A stretch of 64,000 nt of DNA. Source: Streptomyces virginiae (lineage in GTDB: Bacteria > Actinomycetota > Actinomycetes > Streptomycetales > Streptomycetaceae). The notes under the pieces were generated by a model. That model ran no database searches and was not told the DNA's origin. It saw only the letters and a program-made list of their open reading frames with translations. Of the stretch, positions 50,270 through 60,049 are shown in pieces (positions within the stretch are counted from its first letter, which is position 1; every line of letters begins with the position of its first letter). The stretch is taken from the NCBI RefSeq assembly GCF_000720455.1, contig NZ_JOAK01000021.1, positions 41,807 to 105,806 on the forward strand, given 5' to 3'. The position numbers and the translations under genes are program-made.

Positions 50270-50786
50270 ACTCCGCCCACGGGGCGGGTTCGAGGTCGTG
50301 GTCCTCCCCCAGGGTGGACTCCTCGCAGAACCACGCGGTGCCGTCGAGCCAGCCGCGCAGCCAGCCCGCCAGGCTCGGGGCGTCGACGGACCAGGCGAGG
50401 TCGGGCTCCCCGGGATTCGGGTCGAACAGCAGGACCTGGGCCGTCGCGGATCTGCAGTCCACGCAGGCGTACACGGCGCAGCCGAGGTCGGCGACGGGCA
50501 GGACCGCTTCGGGCCACCGCCAGCCGGAGGCGCCTTGTGCCTCGTAGGCGGCGACGGCCTGACGCAGTGGCAGCAGTCCGCGCTCCGGGCCGAAACCGCC
50601 GTCCGCGACGCGGGTGTAGAGCCGGGCGAGCAGGGGCGGCAGGGGGAAGCCGAGTATGCCCTCGGCTCGGGCGATCTCCCCTGCGCCCAGGGGCGCCGGC
50701 AGGGGCTCCGCGTGCTCTCCGTGTCCGTGCGCGGAGCCCCGCGCACGGACTGCGACTTGCTCCAGCAACTGCTCGGTCTCGTTCAT
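50253..50786 (-). CDS. SMI1/KNR4-family protein
   Basis: 177 residues from the ATG at 50786 (an ATG 18 bp upstream is also possible). The core GFPLPPLLARLYTRVADGGF followed by GLLPL is the SMI1/KNR4 (SUKH) pattern. SUKH proteins are often immunity proteins of contact or secreted toxins, but no toxin gene adjoins it. It converges on the permease gene and overlaps it by 17 bp. Confidence 0.8.
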   Translation of the reverse strand: MNETEQLLEQVAVRARGSAHGHGEHAEPLPAPLGAGEIARAEGILGFPLPPLLARLYTRVADGGFGPERGLLPLRQAVAAYEAQGASGWRWPEAVLPVADLGCAVYACVDCRSATAQVLLFDPNPGEPDLAWSVDAPSLAGWLRGWLDGTAWFCEESTLGEDHDLEPAPWAEFRSRI

Positions 50787-50863
50787 GCGTTCATGGTGAC
50801 GCACCCCACCGACAGCCGCCCGGGCCTGTGGAAAACTCCTGACCGGGCCGCGTCAGAGGTACT

Positions 50864-51256
50864 TCACCGGGAGGCGAACGGGGCGTCCGTGGGGACGATT
50901 TCGCGTCCCAGCGGGAGCAGGGAGAGCGGGACCATCTTGAAGTTGGCGATGCCGAAGGGGATGCCGATGATCGTGACGCAGAGCGCGATGCCGGTGACGA
51001 TGTGGCCCAGGGCGAGCCACCAGCCCGCGAGGACGAGCCAGAGCACGTTGCCGACGCAGGATCCGGCACCGGCGTCGTGGCGCTCGACCGTGGTGTAGCC
51101 GAACGGCCAGAGGGCGTAGACGGCGATGCGGAAGGCGGCGATGCCGAACGGGATGCCGATGATGGTGATGCAGAGGAGCACACCGGCGAGCACGTATCCC
51201 AGGAACAGCCAGATGCCGCTGAGGATCAGCCAGATGACGTTCAGGATTGTCTTCAT
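50864..51256 (-). CDS. YccF-domain membrane protein
   Basis: 130 residues with two tandem YccF repeats, each containing [26 protein letters not shown] and [16 protein letters not shown]. About four membrane segments. Its ATG overlaps the htpX stop by 4 bp, so the two are translated together. Function of the family is unknown; coupling to a membrane protease suggests a role in membrane quality control. Confidence 0.9.
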   Translation of the reverse strand: MKTILNVIWLILSGIWLFLGYVLAGVLLCITIIGIPFGIAAFRIAVYALWPFGYTTVERHDAGAGSCVGNVLWLVLAGWWLALGHIVTGIALCVTIIGIPFGIANFKMVPLSLLPLGREIVPTDAPFASR

Positions 51257-52116
51257 TGGCGGCGGCCTGCCATCTGTTCGAGCCGGGCGATGCGCTCGGC
51301 CATCGGGGGGTGGGTCGAGAACATCTTGGTCAGTCCCTGACCGGGACGGAAGGGGTTGGCGATCATCATATGACTCGCCGTCTCCAGTCGTGGTTCGGGC
51401 GGCAGCGGGAGCTGCTTGGTCCCCGCGTCGAGCTTGCGCAGGGCGCTGGCCAGGGCCAGCGGGTCCCCGGTGAGCTGAGCGCCGGAGGCGTCGGCCTCGT
51501 ACTCGCGCGAGCGGCTGATGGCCAGCTGGATCACGGACGCGGCCAGCGGACCCAGGATCATGATCAGCAGCATGCCGAGCAGGCCGGGTCCCTCGTCGTC
51601 GTTCGACCGGCCGACGGGGATGAGCCAGGCGAAGTTCACCAGGAACATGATCACCGAGGCGAGTGCGCCGGCCACCGACGAGATGAGGATGTCGCGGTTG
51701 TAGACGTGGCTGAGCTCGTGGCCGATGACCCCGCGCAGCTCGCGCTCGTCGAGGATGCGCAGGATGCCCTCGGTGCAGCAGACCGCGGCGTTGCGCGGGT
51801 TGCGGCCGGTGGCGAAGGCGTTCGGGGCCTCGGTGGGCGAGATGTAGAGGCGTGGCATCGGCTGGCGCGCGGACGTGGAGAGCTCGCGCACCATGCGGTA
51901 GAGCTGGGGGGCCTCGAACTCGCTGACGGGACGGGCGCGCATCGCGCGTAGAGCGAGTTTGTCGCTGTTCCAGTACGCGTAGGCGTTCGTCCCGAGTGCG
52001 ACGACGACGGCGACGATCAGGCCGGTCCGGCCGAAGAAGCTGCCGATGAGGATGATGAGTGCGGACAGCCCGCCGAGGAGTACGGCGGTCTTGAGCCCGT
52101 TGTGCCGGCGGTGCAC
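51253..52116 (-). CDS. htpX: Membrane zinc metalloprotease HtpX
   Basis: M48 protease that degrades damaged membrane proteins. I chose the GTG at 52116 (287 aa), which has GGAGGG 6 nt upstream; the ATG at 52155 has none. Two N-terminal membrane helices, the zinc motif HELSH at 133-137, two more hydrophobic helices, and the third ligand Glu in [11 protein letters not shown]. It precedes the YccF gene with a 4-bp overlap. Confidence 0.93.
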   Translation of the reverse strand: MHRRHNGLKTAVLLGGLSALIILIGSFFGRTGLIVAVVVALGTNAYAYWNSDKLALRAMRARPVSEFEAPQLYRMVRELSTSARQPMPRLYISPTEAPNAFATGRNPRNAAVCCTEGILRILDERELRGVIGHELSHVYNRDILISSVAGALASVIMFLVNFAWLIPVGRSNDDEGPGLLGMLLIMILGPLAASVIQLAISRSREYEADASGAQLTGDPLALASALRKLDAGTKQLPLPPEPRLETASHMMIANPFRPGQGLTKMFSTHPPMAERIARLEQMAGRRQ

Positions 52117-52249
52117 GGTACGCCCTCCAAGTGGTGCGGCAGGGGAGCCCGTCATGGATTTGAGGGTCTACGGTCCAGTGGACGCTCCCTTCCTGGTCAA
52201 CGCCAGGTGAGGGCGTCTGGTTCCCAGGGTGTGCGGGGACGGGGGCCCG

Positions 52250-52276
52250 CCGCCGCCCCCTCGGCGGGGGCGGCGG
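52250..52276 (-). terminator. Terminator of the nuo operon
   Basis: An 11-bp GC stem (52250-52260 with 52266-52276) with a tcggc loop, 66 bp after the nuoN stop and before htpX. Confidence 0.75.
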
Positions 52277-52342
52277 GGCCGTCGTGCGCGTTACTCCGTA
52301 CGGGCTGACCGGCCCGGCAGGGGCCGACCGGGGCGGTACGGG

Positions 52343-53884
52343 CTACTGCGTGAAGAGGCTCCCCGACGCGACGCGCAGGACGAGCTGCGGGGCGCCCGAG
52401 AGGACGACCGCGGTGATCGCGGTCGCGACGATGGCCGCCGCGACCGGCCAGGGGGCCTTCGTGCGGGCCGGTGCGCCCTCCACGGCCTCCGCGCCCTCGG
52501 GCGCGCGGAAGAGCAGCGCCGTCCAGCGCAGGTAGTAGTACAGGGCGATGACGACGTTGACCGCCATCAGCACGGCCAGCCAGCCCAGGCCCGCGTCGAC
52601 GGCGGACTGGAAGACGGTGACCTTGGCGAAGAGCCCGATGATGCCCGGCGGCAGGCCGGCCAGGCAGAGCAGGAAGAAGGCCAGGGAGAGGGCGGCGAGC
52701 GGACGCTCGGCGTACAGGCCGCGGTAGTCGCTGATCCGGTGGAGCGGCTTCGTACGGGCGACGAGGGCGGCCACGGCGAAGGCGCCGAGGTTCACGGCGG
52801 CGTACATGAGGGCGTAGGCGAGGGTGGAGCCGATCTGGTCGCGCTCGGAGTACGCGGCGGCGGCGATCGGGACCAGCAGGTAGCCGGCCTGGCCGACCGA
52901 GGACCAGGCGAGCAGCCGTACGGCACTGTTCGGGCGGTCCGCGGACTGGCGCACCGCGGCGGCGTTGCCCAGGGTCATGGTGAGCGCGGCGAGGACGGCG
53001 ATGGCCGGGCCCCAGATCTGCGAGTACGCCGGGAAGGCGATCACCGTGACGAGGATGAGGCCGGTGAAGCCCACGGCCTTGCCGATCACCGAGAGGTAGC
53101 CGGCGATGGGCAGGGGGGCTCCGACGTAGGTGTCGGGGACCCAGAAGTGGAAGGGGACGGCCGCGGTCTTGAACGCGAAGCCGACCAGGGTGAGCGCGAC
53201 GCCGGCCATGGCGAGGGTGTCGAACTGTCCGGGGACGTCTTCGAGGCGGTCGGCGACCTGGGTCAGGTGCAGCGAGCCGGTGACGGCGTAGACGAAGCTG
53301 ACGCCCATCAGCGACACGGCGGTGGCGGTGACCGAGGACAGGAAGAACTTCAGGGCGGCCTCGGAGGAGAGCCGGTCGCCGCGCCGCATGCCCACGAGGG
53401 CGAAGGCGGGCAGGGACGCGACCTCCAGCGCGACGATCAGGGTGGCCAGGTCGCGGGAGGCGGGCAGCAGGGCGGCGCCGGCCGCGGAGGAGAGCAGCAG
53501 GAACCAGTACTCGCCGGCGGGCATCCGCGTGTCGCGCACGGCGGTGACCGACAGGAGCGCGGTGAGCAGGGCTCCGGCCAGCACCAGGAACTGGACGACG
53601 ACCGTGAAGTGGTCGACGGTGTAGCTGCAGGCCTCCGGGTCGGCGGTGAGGCAGAAGGTGGAGCGGTCGCCGGCGCGCAGCGGGATCAGAGTGGCGGTCG
53701 CGGCGGCCAGTCCGGCCACCGAGATCCAGCCGAGGACGGGCTTGTGCCGCTCGGCGACGAAGAGGTCGGCGACGAGGACGGCCAGGCCGACGACGGCGGT
53801 GATCACCACGGGCGCGATGGCGAGCCAGTCGACGGACTGGACCAGGCTGGGGGTCTCGGCCGCGAGGACCGTGAGGGCCGTCAT
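52343..53884 (-). CDS. nuoN: NADH-quinone oxidoreductase-like subunit N
   Basis: Antiporter-like proton-pumping membrane subunit of complex I. 513 residues, about 14 helices. Conserved TM5 Glu in ALEVASLPAF and the TM7 Lys in FKTAAVPFHFWVPDTYVGAP are present, so the half-channel residues are intact. ATG at 53884 overlaps nuoM by 4 bp. Last gene of the operon, followed by a GC hairpin. Confidence 0.95.
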   Translation of the reverse strand: MTALTVLAAETPSLVQSVDWLAIAPVVITAVVGLAVLVADLFVAERHKPVLGWISVAGLAAATATLIPLRAGDRSTFCLTADPEACSYTVDHFTVVVQFLVLAGALLTALLSVTAVRDTRMPAGEYWFLLLSSAAGAALLPASRDLATLIVALEVASLPAFALVGMRRGDRLSSEAALKFFLSSVTATAVSLMGVSFVYAVTGSLHLTQVADRLEDVPGQFDTLAMAGVALTLVGFAFKTAAVPFHFWVPDTYVGAPLPIAGYLSVIGKAVGFTGLILVTVIAFPAYSQIWGPAIAVLAALTMTLGNAAAVRQSADRPNSAVRLLAWSSVGQAGYLLVPIAAAAYSERDQIGSTLAYALMYAAVNLGAFAVAALVARTKPLHRISDYRGLYAERPLAALSLAFFLLCLAGLPPGIIGLFAKVTVFQSAVDAGLGWLAVLMAVNVVIALYYYLRWTALLFRAPEGAEAVEGAPARTKAPWPVAAAIVATAITAVVLSGAPQLVLRVASGSLFTQ

Positions 53885-55476
53885 GAGTTGCCTCCTGCGA
53901 GGAGCTGCTGAACGGCCGGGTCGGTCAGGCCGAGGAGGAGCGCGGGCCACAGGCCGGCGAGGACGGTGAGGGCGACGAGCGGGGTCCAGGCGGCGAACTC
54001 GTAGCGGTGGACGTCCGCGACGGCCGGCTCGGGGCCCGCCTTCGGGTCTCCCATGCAGACGCGCCGGACCACGACCAGCAGGTAGGCGGCCGTGAGCAGG
54101 GTGCCGAACGCGCCGACTGCCGTGTACGTGAGGAACGCGGCCCGGGGCAGGCCCTCGGCCGGGTCGAAGGCGCCGAAGAGGGCCAGCATCTCGCCCCAGA
54201 AGCCGGCGAGGCCGGGCAGGCCCAGGGAGGCGACGGCGGCGAAGGCGAGGAGCGCGCCGAAGCGGGGGGCGCGGCCGTAGAGGGCGGCGCCGGTGGCCCC
54301 GGCGAGGGTGTCGAGGTCGGCGGTGCCGTAGCGGTCCTTGAGGGCGCCGACCAGGAAGAAGAGGAGGCCGGTGATCAGTCCGTGGGCGATGTTCGCGAAG
54401 AGGGCGCCGTTGACTCCCGTGGGGGTCATGGACGCGATGCCCAGGAGGACGAAGCCCATGTGGCCGACGGAGGAGTAGGCGATGAGTCGCTTGAGGTCGC
54501 CCTTGTTCCCCTTGCGGGCCAGCGCGAGGCAGGCGAGCGATCCGTAGACGATGCCGACGACGGCGAAGGCGCCCAGGTAGGGGGCGAAGGTGGCCATGCC
54601 GTCGGGGGTGACGGGGAGCAGGATGCGGACGAACCCGTACGTGCCCATCTTGAGCAGGACGCCCGCCAGGAGGACGGATCCGACGGTGGGGGCTGCGGTG
54701 TGGGCGTCGGGCAGCCAGCTGTGCAGCGGCCACATGGGGGTCTTCACGGCGAGGCCGATGCCGATGGCGAGGACGGCCAGGAGCTGGGTGGTGCGGGACA
54801 GTTCGCGGCCGTTGTCAGAGGCGAGTGCCACCATGTCGAATGTGTCCGCCGTCACACCGATGAGGAGGAGGCCGAGCAGCATGACGACGGAGCCGAGGAG
54901 CGTGTAGAGGATGAACTTCCAGGCGGCGGCCTGCCGCTGGGCACCGCCCCAGCGGGCGATCAGGAAGTACATCGGGATGAGGACCATCTCGAAGGCGAGG
55001 AAGAAGAGCAGCAGGTCGAGGACGGCGAAGGTCGCGAGGGTGCCGGACTCGAGTACGAGGAGCAGTGCGACGAAGGCCTTCGGGGAAGGGCCCGCGGGGA
55101 GCTTGAAGTAGCTGTAGAGCGCGCAGAGGAAGAACAGCAGCGCGGTCATCAGGAGGAGGGGGAGCGAAATGCCGTCGACACCGAGGTGGATCCGGACGTC
55201 CAGCGCCGGGATCCAGCTGATGTCCGTCGTCGCCTGGAAGCGGGACGGGGCGTCGTGGTCGAAGCCCAGGGTGAGGGCGATCGCCGCGGCGAGGACCACG
55301 CCGGTCACGGTCACGCCGTGGCGGAGCACGGCCTGCTCGGGGCTGCGGCCCTTGAGGCCGGGCGGGGCCGGCAGGAGGGCCGCGACGGCGCCGAGGAGCG
55401 GTGCGGCCAGCATGAACGCCAGAAGGAACTGCATCACGGACGGGCTGATATCAATCACGGCTGACTCACGGCTCAC
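53881..55476 (-). CDS. nuoM: NADH-quinone oxidoreductase-like subunit M
   Basis: Second antiporter-like subunit. 531 residues from the GTG at 55476, which overlaps the nuoL stop (GTGA); the first dozen residues are not well supported and a later start is possible. Key acidic and basic residues in FEMVLIPMYFL and VKTPMWPLHSWLPDAHTAAP are kept. Confidence 0.94.
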   Translation of the reverse strand: MSRESAVIDISPSVMQFLLAFMLAAPLLGAVAALLPAPPGLKGRSPEQAVLRHGVTVTGVVLAAAIALTLGFDHDAPSRFQATTDISWIPALDVRIHLGVDGISLPLLLMTALLFFLCALYSYFKLPAGPSPKAFVALLLVLESGTLATFAVLDLLLFFLAFEMVLIPMYFLIARWGGAQRQAAAWKFILYTLLGSVVMLLGLLLIGVTADTFDMVALASDNGRELSRTTQLLAVLAIGIGLAVKTPMWPLHSWLPDAHTAAPTVGSVLLAGVLLKMGTYGFVRILLPVTPDGMATFAPYLGAFAVVGIVYGSLACLALARKGNKGDLKRLIAYSSVGHMGFVLLGIASMTPTGVNGALFANIAHGLITGLLFFLVGALKDRYGTADLDTLAGATGAALYGRAPRFGALLAFAAVASLGLPGLAGFWGEMLALFGAFDPAEGLPRAAFLTYTAVGAFGTLLTAAYLLVVVRRVCMGDPKAGPEPAVADVHRYEFAAWTPLVALTVLAGLWPALLLGLTDPAVQQLLAGGNS

Positions 55477-57521
55477 GATCCGGCGTTGACGTTGGCGAGG
55501 ACGGCGGTGGCGATCGCCAGGACCACGGCGCCGGCGAGCAGGGCGCTCAGGTAGCTCTGCACGTTGCCGGTCTGGGCGCGGCGTACGAGGCTGCCGAGCA
55601 GCCGGGTGCCGCTGCCCGCGCCGCGGACGTACGTGTCCACGACCTCGCGGTCGAGGAAGCGGACGAGGCCCGCGGCGCCACGGACGGGGCGGACGAACAG
55701 CCGGTCGTAGACGGCGTCGAGGTGGAAGCCGTCGGCGGCGTGGCGGTGGAGGGGGCCCAGAAGGGCACGGCCGGGGTCGGCGGCGGGACCCGCCGGGACG
55801 GCGGGGTGCTCGTGGGTGACCTCCGCGACCTCGGGCGTCTCGGCGGCGGACTCGGCGGCCGCGGTGGCCGCGGACACTGTGGCGGCCACGGCGGCGGGCT
55901 GCTCGGCGGCGGCGGCACTGCGGGCGGGTCCGGCCGCGGGGGCCGTGGCGGCCTTGACCGTGGCGCGCTGCCACAGGGCGTAGGTGAGCATCGCGCCGAT
56001 GACGGCGGCGCCCGTGCCGAGGACGGAGGTGGCCACGGTCGGGGTGAGGGCCCTGCCGTCGAACCAGTCGGCGACCGAGTCGGCCGCGAGGCCGAAGGCG
56101 ACCGACGGGACGGCCAGCAGCCACAGCACGCCCGTCATGGCGAAGGGCTCCTTGCCGTGGTCGGGGGCGGCTGCACCCCGGCCGCGGAAGGCCATCAGCC
56201 ACAGCCGGGCGGCGTAGGCGGCGGTGAGCAGGGCGGTGAGCACGCCGGCGATCAGCACCAGCCAGCCGGCGGCGACGGGAGCGAGGTCCGAGTGGCCGGT
56301 GGCGGTCTGCTCGGCGGCGACGAGGACGGCTTCCTTGGAGAAGAAGCCGGCGAAGGGCGGGATGGCGGCGAGCGCGAGCAGCGCGATCGTCATCGTCCAG
56401 AAGGCGTCGGGGATGCGCTTGGCCAGGCCGTCCATCCGGGACATGGCGGCCAGGGAGTTCGTGCCGGCGGCGTGGATGATCACGCCCGCGCCCAGGAAGA
56501 GGAGCGCCTTGAAGGCGCCGTGGGACAGGAGGTGGAAGACGGCGGCGCCGCGGTCGCCGACGGCCAGGGCGCCGGTCATGTAGGCGAGCTGGCCGATCGT
56601 GGAGTAGGCCAGGACCCGCTTGATGTCGTCCTGGGCGAGGGCGGCGAGGGCGGAGCCGACCATCGTGACGGCCGCCATGACGGCCATGACGACCAGTGCG
56701 GCGGCGGAGGCCGCGAAGACGGGCAGGAGGCGGGCGATGAAGTAGACACCGGCGGCGACCATCGTCGCGGCGTGGATCAGCGCGGAGACGGGGGTGGGGC
56801 CGGCCATGGCGTCGGGGAGCCAGGTGTGCAGCGGGAACTGCGCGGACTTGCCCGCGACTCCGGCGAGCAGGAGGAGCGCGACCAGCGTGGGGTGGTCGAG
56901 TCCGCCGGCGGCGACGGTCCCGAGGATCTTCGTGATCCGGAAGGAGCCGGCGTCGGTGGCGAGCGCGAACAGGCCGATGAGGAAGGGGACGTCGCCGAGC
57001 TTGGTGACGAGGAAGGCCTTCAGGGAGGCGGAGCGGGCGGCCTCGGTCTCCCAGTAGTGGCCGACCAGGAAGTACGAGCAGATGCCCATGACTTCCCAGC
57101 CGACGAGCAGCACCATCAGGTCGCCGGAGTAGACGACGAGCAGCATGGCGGAGGTGAACAGCGAGACGAGGGCGGCGTACGACGGGTAGCGCGGGTCGTC
57201 ACGGAGGTACGCCGTCGAGTAGAGCTGTACGCAGGTGGCGACGACCCCGACGAGGACGGCGACCAGTGCGGCGAAGCCGTCGATGTAGAGCGAGAGGTCG
57301 ATCGGCACCGAGCCGGTCGGGGTCAGCTCGGTCGCGGTGCTGATCGGCTGCCCGCCGCCTTGGCGGACGGCGACGGTGACGGCCAGTACGGCGGCGGCGA
57401 GCGTCGGCAGGATCGCGAGCGGCCGGACGAAGCCCGGGGCGGTGCGGCCGAGCAGCAGTCCCGCGACCGCGCCCAGGAAGGGCAGCAGCGGGACGAGGAC
57501 GGCGAGGGTCGTGGTGCTCAC
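55473..57521 (-). CDS. nuoL: NADH-quinone oxidoreductase-like subunit L with Ala-rich insert
   Basis: Distal antiporter-like subunit. 682 residues from the GTG at 57521 (4-bp overlap with nuoK). TM5 Glu is in [14 protein letters not shown] and TM7 Lys in [19 protein letters not shown]. At about residues 525-595 there is a 70-residue Ala/Pro/Glu/Val-rich low-complexity insert, absent from textbook NuoL, between the pumping domain and the C-terminal segments that carry the lateral helix. Confidence 0.95.
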   Translation of the reverse strand: MSTTTLAVLVPLLPFLGAVAGLLLGRTAPGFVRPLAILPTLAAAVLAVTVAVRQGGGQPISTATELTPTGSVPIDLSLYIDGFAALVAVLVGVVATCVQLYSTAYLRDDPRYPSYAALVSLFTSAMLLVVYSGDLMVLLVGWEVMGICSYFLVGHYWETEAARSASLKAFLVTKLGDVPFLIGLFALATDAGSFRITKILGTVAAGGLDHPTLVALLLLAGVAGKSAQFPLHTWLPDAMAGPTPVSALIHAATMVAAGVYFIARLLPVFAASAAALVVMAVMAAVTMVGSALAALAQDDIKRVLAYSTIGQLAYMTGALAVGDRGAAVFHLLSHGAFKALLFLGAGVIIHAAGTNSLAAMSRMDGLAKRIPDAFWTMTIALLALAAIPPFAGFFSKEAVLVAAEQTATGHSDLAPVAAGWLVLIAGVLTALLTAAYAARLWLMAFRGRGAAAPDHGKEPFAMTGVLWLLAVPSVAFGLAADSVADWFDGRALTPTVATSVLGTGAAVIGAMLTYALWQRATVKAATAPAAGPARSAAAAEQPAAVAATVSAATAAAESAAETPEVAEVTHEHPAVPAGPAADPGRALLGPLHRHAADGFHLDAVYDRLFVRPVRGAAGLVRFLDREVVDTYVRGAGSGTRLLGSLVRRAQTGNVQSYLSALLAGAVVLAIATAVLANVNAGS

Positions 57522-57889
57522 GCGGCGACCTCCGGCCGGGCGGTGCCGGTGCTGTCGCCGGCGTTGATCGGGTGGGGCTCGTGGCCCTCGGCGGTGTCGC
57601 GCAGGCGGTCGACGTCCGAGGTGCCCCGGTTGCGGTACACCATCAGCACGATCGCGAGGCCGATGCCGATCTCGGCGGCGGCGATGGCGATGGTGAAGAG
57701 GGTGAGGGCCTGGCCGGCGTGCAGGGCGTCGCGCAGCCATACGTCGAAGGCCACCAGGTTGAGGTTGACGGCGTTGAGCATCAGCTCGACGGACATCAGG
57801 ACCAGGATGGCGTTGCGGCGGGCGAGCACTCCGTACAGGCCCGTGCAGAAGAGGAGCGCCGCGAGCACGGCGGGGTAGGCGAGGTGCAT
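57518..57889 (-). CDS. nuoK: NADH-quinone oxidoreductase-like subunit K
   Basis: Three-helix membrane subunit. 123 residues, about 20 longer than usual because of a hydrophilic C-terminal tail ([19 protein letters not shown]). Conserved Glu in [17 protein letters not shown] and in [11 protein letters not shown]. Starts on the last base of the nuoJ stop (TGATG). Confidence 0.95.
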   Translation of the reverse strand: MHLAYPAVLAALLFCTGLYGVLARRNAILVLMSVELMLNAVNLNLVAFDVWLRDALHAGQALTLFTIAIAAAEIGIGLAIVLMVYRNRGTSDVDRLRDTAEGHEPHPINAGDSTGTARPEVAA

Positions 57890-58476
57890 CAGCGCTGCCC
57901 CTTGTCACTGGCGTCGGCGGGGTCGTTGCGGCGGGACAGCACGATGGCACCGATCAGGGCGGCGAGGAGGAGGACGGAGAGCGCCTCGAACGGCAGCACC
58001 CAGTGCTGGAAGAGCATCTCTCCGGAGACCTTCGTGGAGCCCTGGACCGGCCCGTCGAGGTCGATCCAGGTGGTGCGGAAGGCGTCGACGACCACCCAGA
58101 CCAGGGCCACGGCGGCGACGACGGCGACGCCGAGCGCGACCCGCCGGTTGCCGGAGTCCGCGTCCGGGGAGCGGCCGATGGGGGCCTTGGTGAGCATCAG
58201 CCCGAAGAGGAGGAGGACGACCACGGAACCGAGGTAGATCAGGACCTGCACCCAGGCGATGAACTCGGCGGTCAGCAGCAGGTACTCGACGGCGATGCCG
58301 CCGAGCGCGACGACCAGCCAGAGGGCGGCGTGGACCAGCTGCTTGGTGGTGACCGTGACGAGGGCCGCGCCGAAGGTGGCGAGGCCCACGAGGAGGAAGG
58401 CGATCTCGACGCCGGTCGGGGACAGGAAACCGGGCCCGGTGGTGGCGGCTGCGGCCAGGGTGGCGGCGGGGGTCAC
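57889..58476 (-). CDS. nuoJ: NADH-quinone oxidoreductase-like subunit J
   Basis: Five-helix membrane subunit. 195 residues from the GTG at 58476 (4-bp overlap with nuoI). The helix with the pi-bulge is recognisable in [20 protein letters not shown]. The region between the fourth and fifth helices is longer and hydrophilic. Confidence 0.93.
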   Translation of the reverse strand: MTPAATLAAAATTGPGFLSPTGVEIAFLLVGLATFGAALVTVTTKQLVHAALWLVVALGGIAVEYLLLTAEFIAWVQVLIYLGSVVVLLLFGLMLTKAPIGRSPDADSGNRRVALGVAVVAAVALVWVVVDAFRTTWIDLDGPVQGSTKVSGEMLFQHWVLPFEALSVLLLAALIGAIVLSRRNDPADASDKGQR

Positions 58477-59081
58477 GCGTCTGACTCCGGGGTCGGGGTG
58501 GTCGGCGGTTCGGTGTCGGCGGCCTGCGCGGTCTCGGCTGCCGCGGCGGCTGCCGCCGCTGCCGCGGCCTCGGCCTTCTCCACGGCCTTGCGGGCGGCGG
58601 CGATCTCCTTGGGTTCCTCGGCGGCCGGGTCCAGGGCGGGCGGGGCCGGGACGGTCCACATCCACTCGCGGAGTTTGTCGCGCTCGTGGGTCAGCTCGTG
58701 GATGTCGGTCTCCGCGTACTCGAACTCCGGCGACCAGAAGAGGGCGTCGAAGGGGCACACCTCGATGCAGATGCCGCAGTACATGCAGAGGGAGAAGTCG
58801 ATGGCGAAGCGGTCGAGGACGTTGCGGCTGCGCTCGCGCCCGCCGGGGGTGGAGGCGGGGACCGTCTCCTTGTGGGAGTCGATGTAGATGCACCAGTCGG
58901 GGCACTCACGGGCGCACAGCATGCAGACCGTGCAGTTCTCCTCGAACAGGCCGATGACCCCGCGGGAGCGGGGCGGGAGTTCGGGCTGGACCTCGGGGTA
59001 CTGGGCCGTGTGCGAGCGCTTCGTCATCGTGCGCAGCGTGACGGCCAGGCCCTTGGCGAGGCCGGATCCGGGGATGGGCAT
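58473..59081 (-). CDS. nuoI: NADH-quinone oxidoreductase-like subunit I (2x[4Fe-4S])
   Basis: Ferredoxin-like subunit carrying clusters N6a and N6b. 202 residues. Cluster motifs are complete: Cys50, 53, 56, 60 and Cys99, 102, 105, 109. The last ~60 residues form an unusual tail with a run of Ala ([14 protein letters not shown]) and acidic/Pro residues. The ATG overlaps the nuoH stop by 1 bp (TAATG). Confidence 0.96.
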   Translation of the reverse strand: MPIPGSGLAKGLAVTLRTMTKRSHTAQYPEVQPELPPRSRGVIGLFEENCTVCMLCARECPDWCIYIDSHKETVPASTPGGRERSRNVLDRFAIDFSLCMYCGICIEVCPFDALFWSPEFEYAETDIHELTHERDKLREWMWTVPAPPALDPAAEEPKEIAAARKAVEKAEAAAAAAAAAAAETAQAADTEPPTTPTPESDA

Positions 59082-60049
59082 TACTGGATCGCCACCTTCA
59101 CGATGCCGGTGAGCGCGATCTGGGCGAGCGCGAGCGGGATGAGTGTGGTCCAGGCGAGCTTCTGCAGCTGGTCCTCGCGCAGGCGCGGGTAGCTCACGCG
59201 GAGCCAGATCACGACGAACGCGAGGACCGCGGTCTTGAGCAGCGTCCAGACCCAGCCGAGGCCGTCGGCGCCGAAGGGGCCGTGCCAGCCGCCGAGGAAG
59301 AGGACGGTGGTGAGGAAGCAGAGGACGACGATGCCGGCGTACTCGGCGAGCAGGAACAGCGCGAAGCGCAGGCCGGTGTACTCGGTGTACGCGCCGAAGA
59401 TGATCTCGGAGTCGGCGACGGGCATGTCGAAGGGGGGCCGCTGCAGTTCGGCGAGGCCGGCGGTGAAGAAGACGAGCGCGCCGACGATCTGCCAGGGCAG
59501 CCACCACCACTCGAAGCCCTCGACGATGCCGGTGAGGGAGACCGTCCCGGCGGCCATCGCCACGGAGGCGGCGGCCAGCAGCATGGGGAGCTCGTAGGCG
59601 AGCAGCTGCGCCGCGGTGCGCAGGCCGCCGAGCAGGGAGAACTTGTTCGCGGAGGCCCAGCCGGCCATGAGGGAGCCGAGGACTCCGACGCCCATGACGG
59701 CGAGCACGAAGAACAGGCCGGCGTCGATGACCTGGCCGACCGCGCCCTCGCCCGGGCCGATCGGGATGGCGAGGAGGACCAGGAGGTACGGAAGCAGGGC
59801 CACGGCGGGAGCCAGCTGGAAGATCCGGCGGTCGGCGTTGGCCGGGACGACGTCTTCCTTCTGCGCGAACTTCACGCCGTCGGCGACGAGCTGGGCCCAG
59901 CCGTGGAAGCCGCCGGCGTACATGGGGCCGAGGCGGCCCTGCATGTGGGCCATCACCTTGTGCTCGGTCTGCCCGACGACGAGCGGGAGCACGAGGAAGA
60001 CGGCGAAGACGACGATCAGCCGCAGGGCGACGTCGAGGACGTCGTTCAC
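59081..60049 (-). CDS. nuoH: NADH-quinone oxidoreductase-like subunit H
   Basis: Membrane subunit forming the quinone access chamber. 322 residues, about 8 helices, with a fairly short C-terminus. The signature [20 protein letters not shown], then KFAQKED, is slightly divergent from the usual RxGPNRVGP. GTG at 60049 overlaps nuoC by 4 bp. Confidence 0.95.
   Translation of the reverse strand: MNDVLDVALRLIVVFAVFLVLPLVVGQTEHKVMAHMQGRLGPMYAGGFHGWAQLVADGVKFAQKEDVVPANADRRIFQLAPAVALLPYLLVLLAIPIGPGEGAVGQVIDAGLFFVLAVMGVGVLGSLMAGWASANKFSLLGGLRTAAQLLAYELPMLLAAASVAMAAGTVSLTGIVEGFEWWWLPWQIVGALVFFTAGLAELQRPPFDMPVADSEIIFGAYTEYTGLRFALFLLAEYAGIVVLCFLTTVLFLGGWHGPFGADGLGWVWTLLKTAVLAFVVIWLRVSYPRLREDQLQKLAWTTLIPLALAQIALTGIVKVAIQ

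Noticed and set aside
54007..57878. Long Glu/Gly/Asp-rich plus-strand frames opposite nuoM, nuoL and nuoK
   Set aside because: Mirror of membrane-protein codons; no recognisable protein family.
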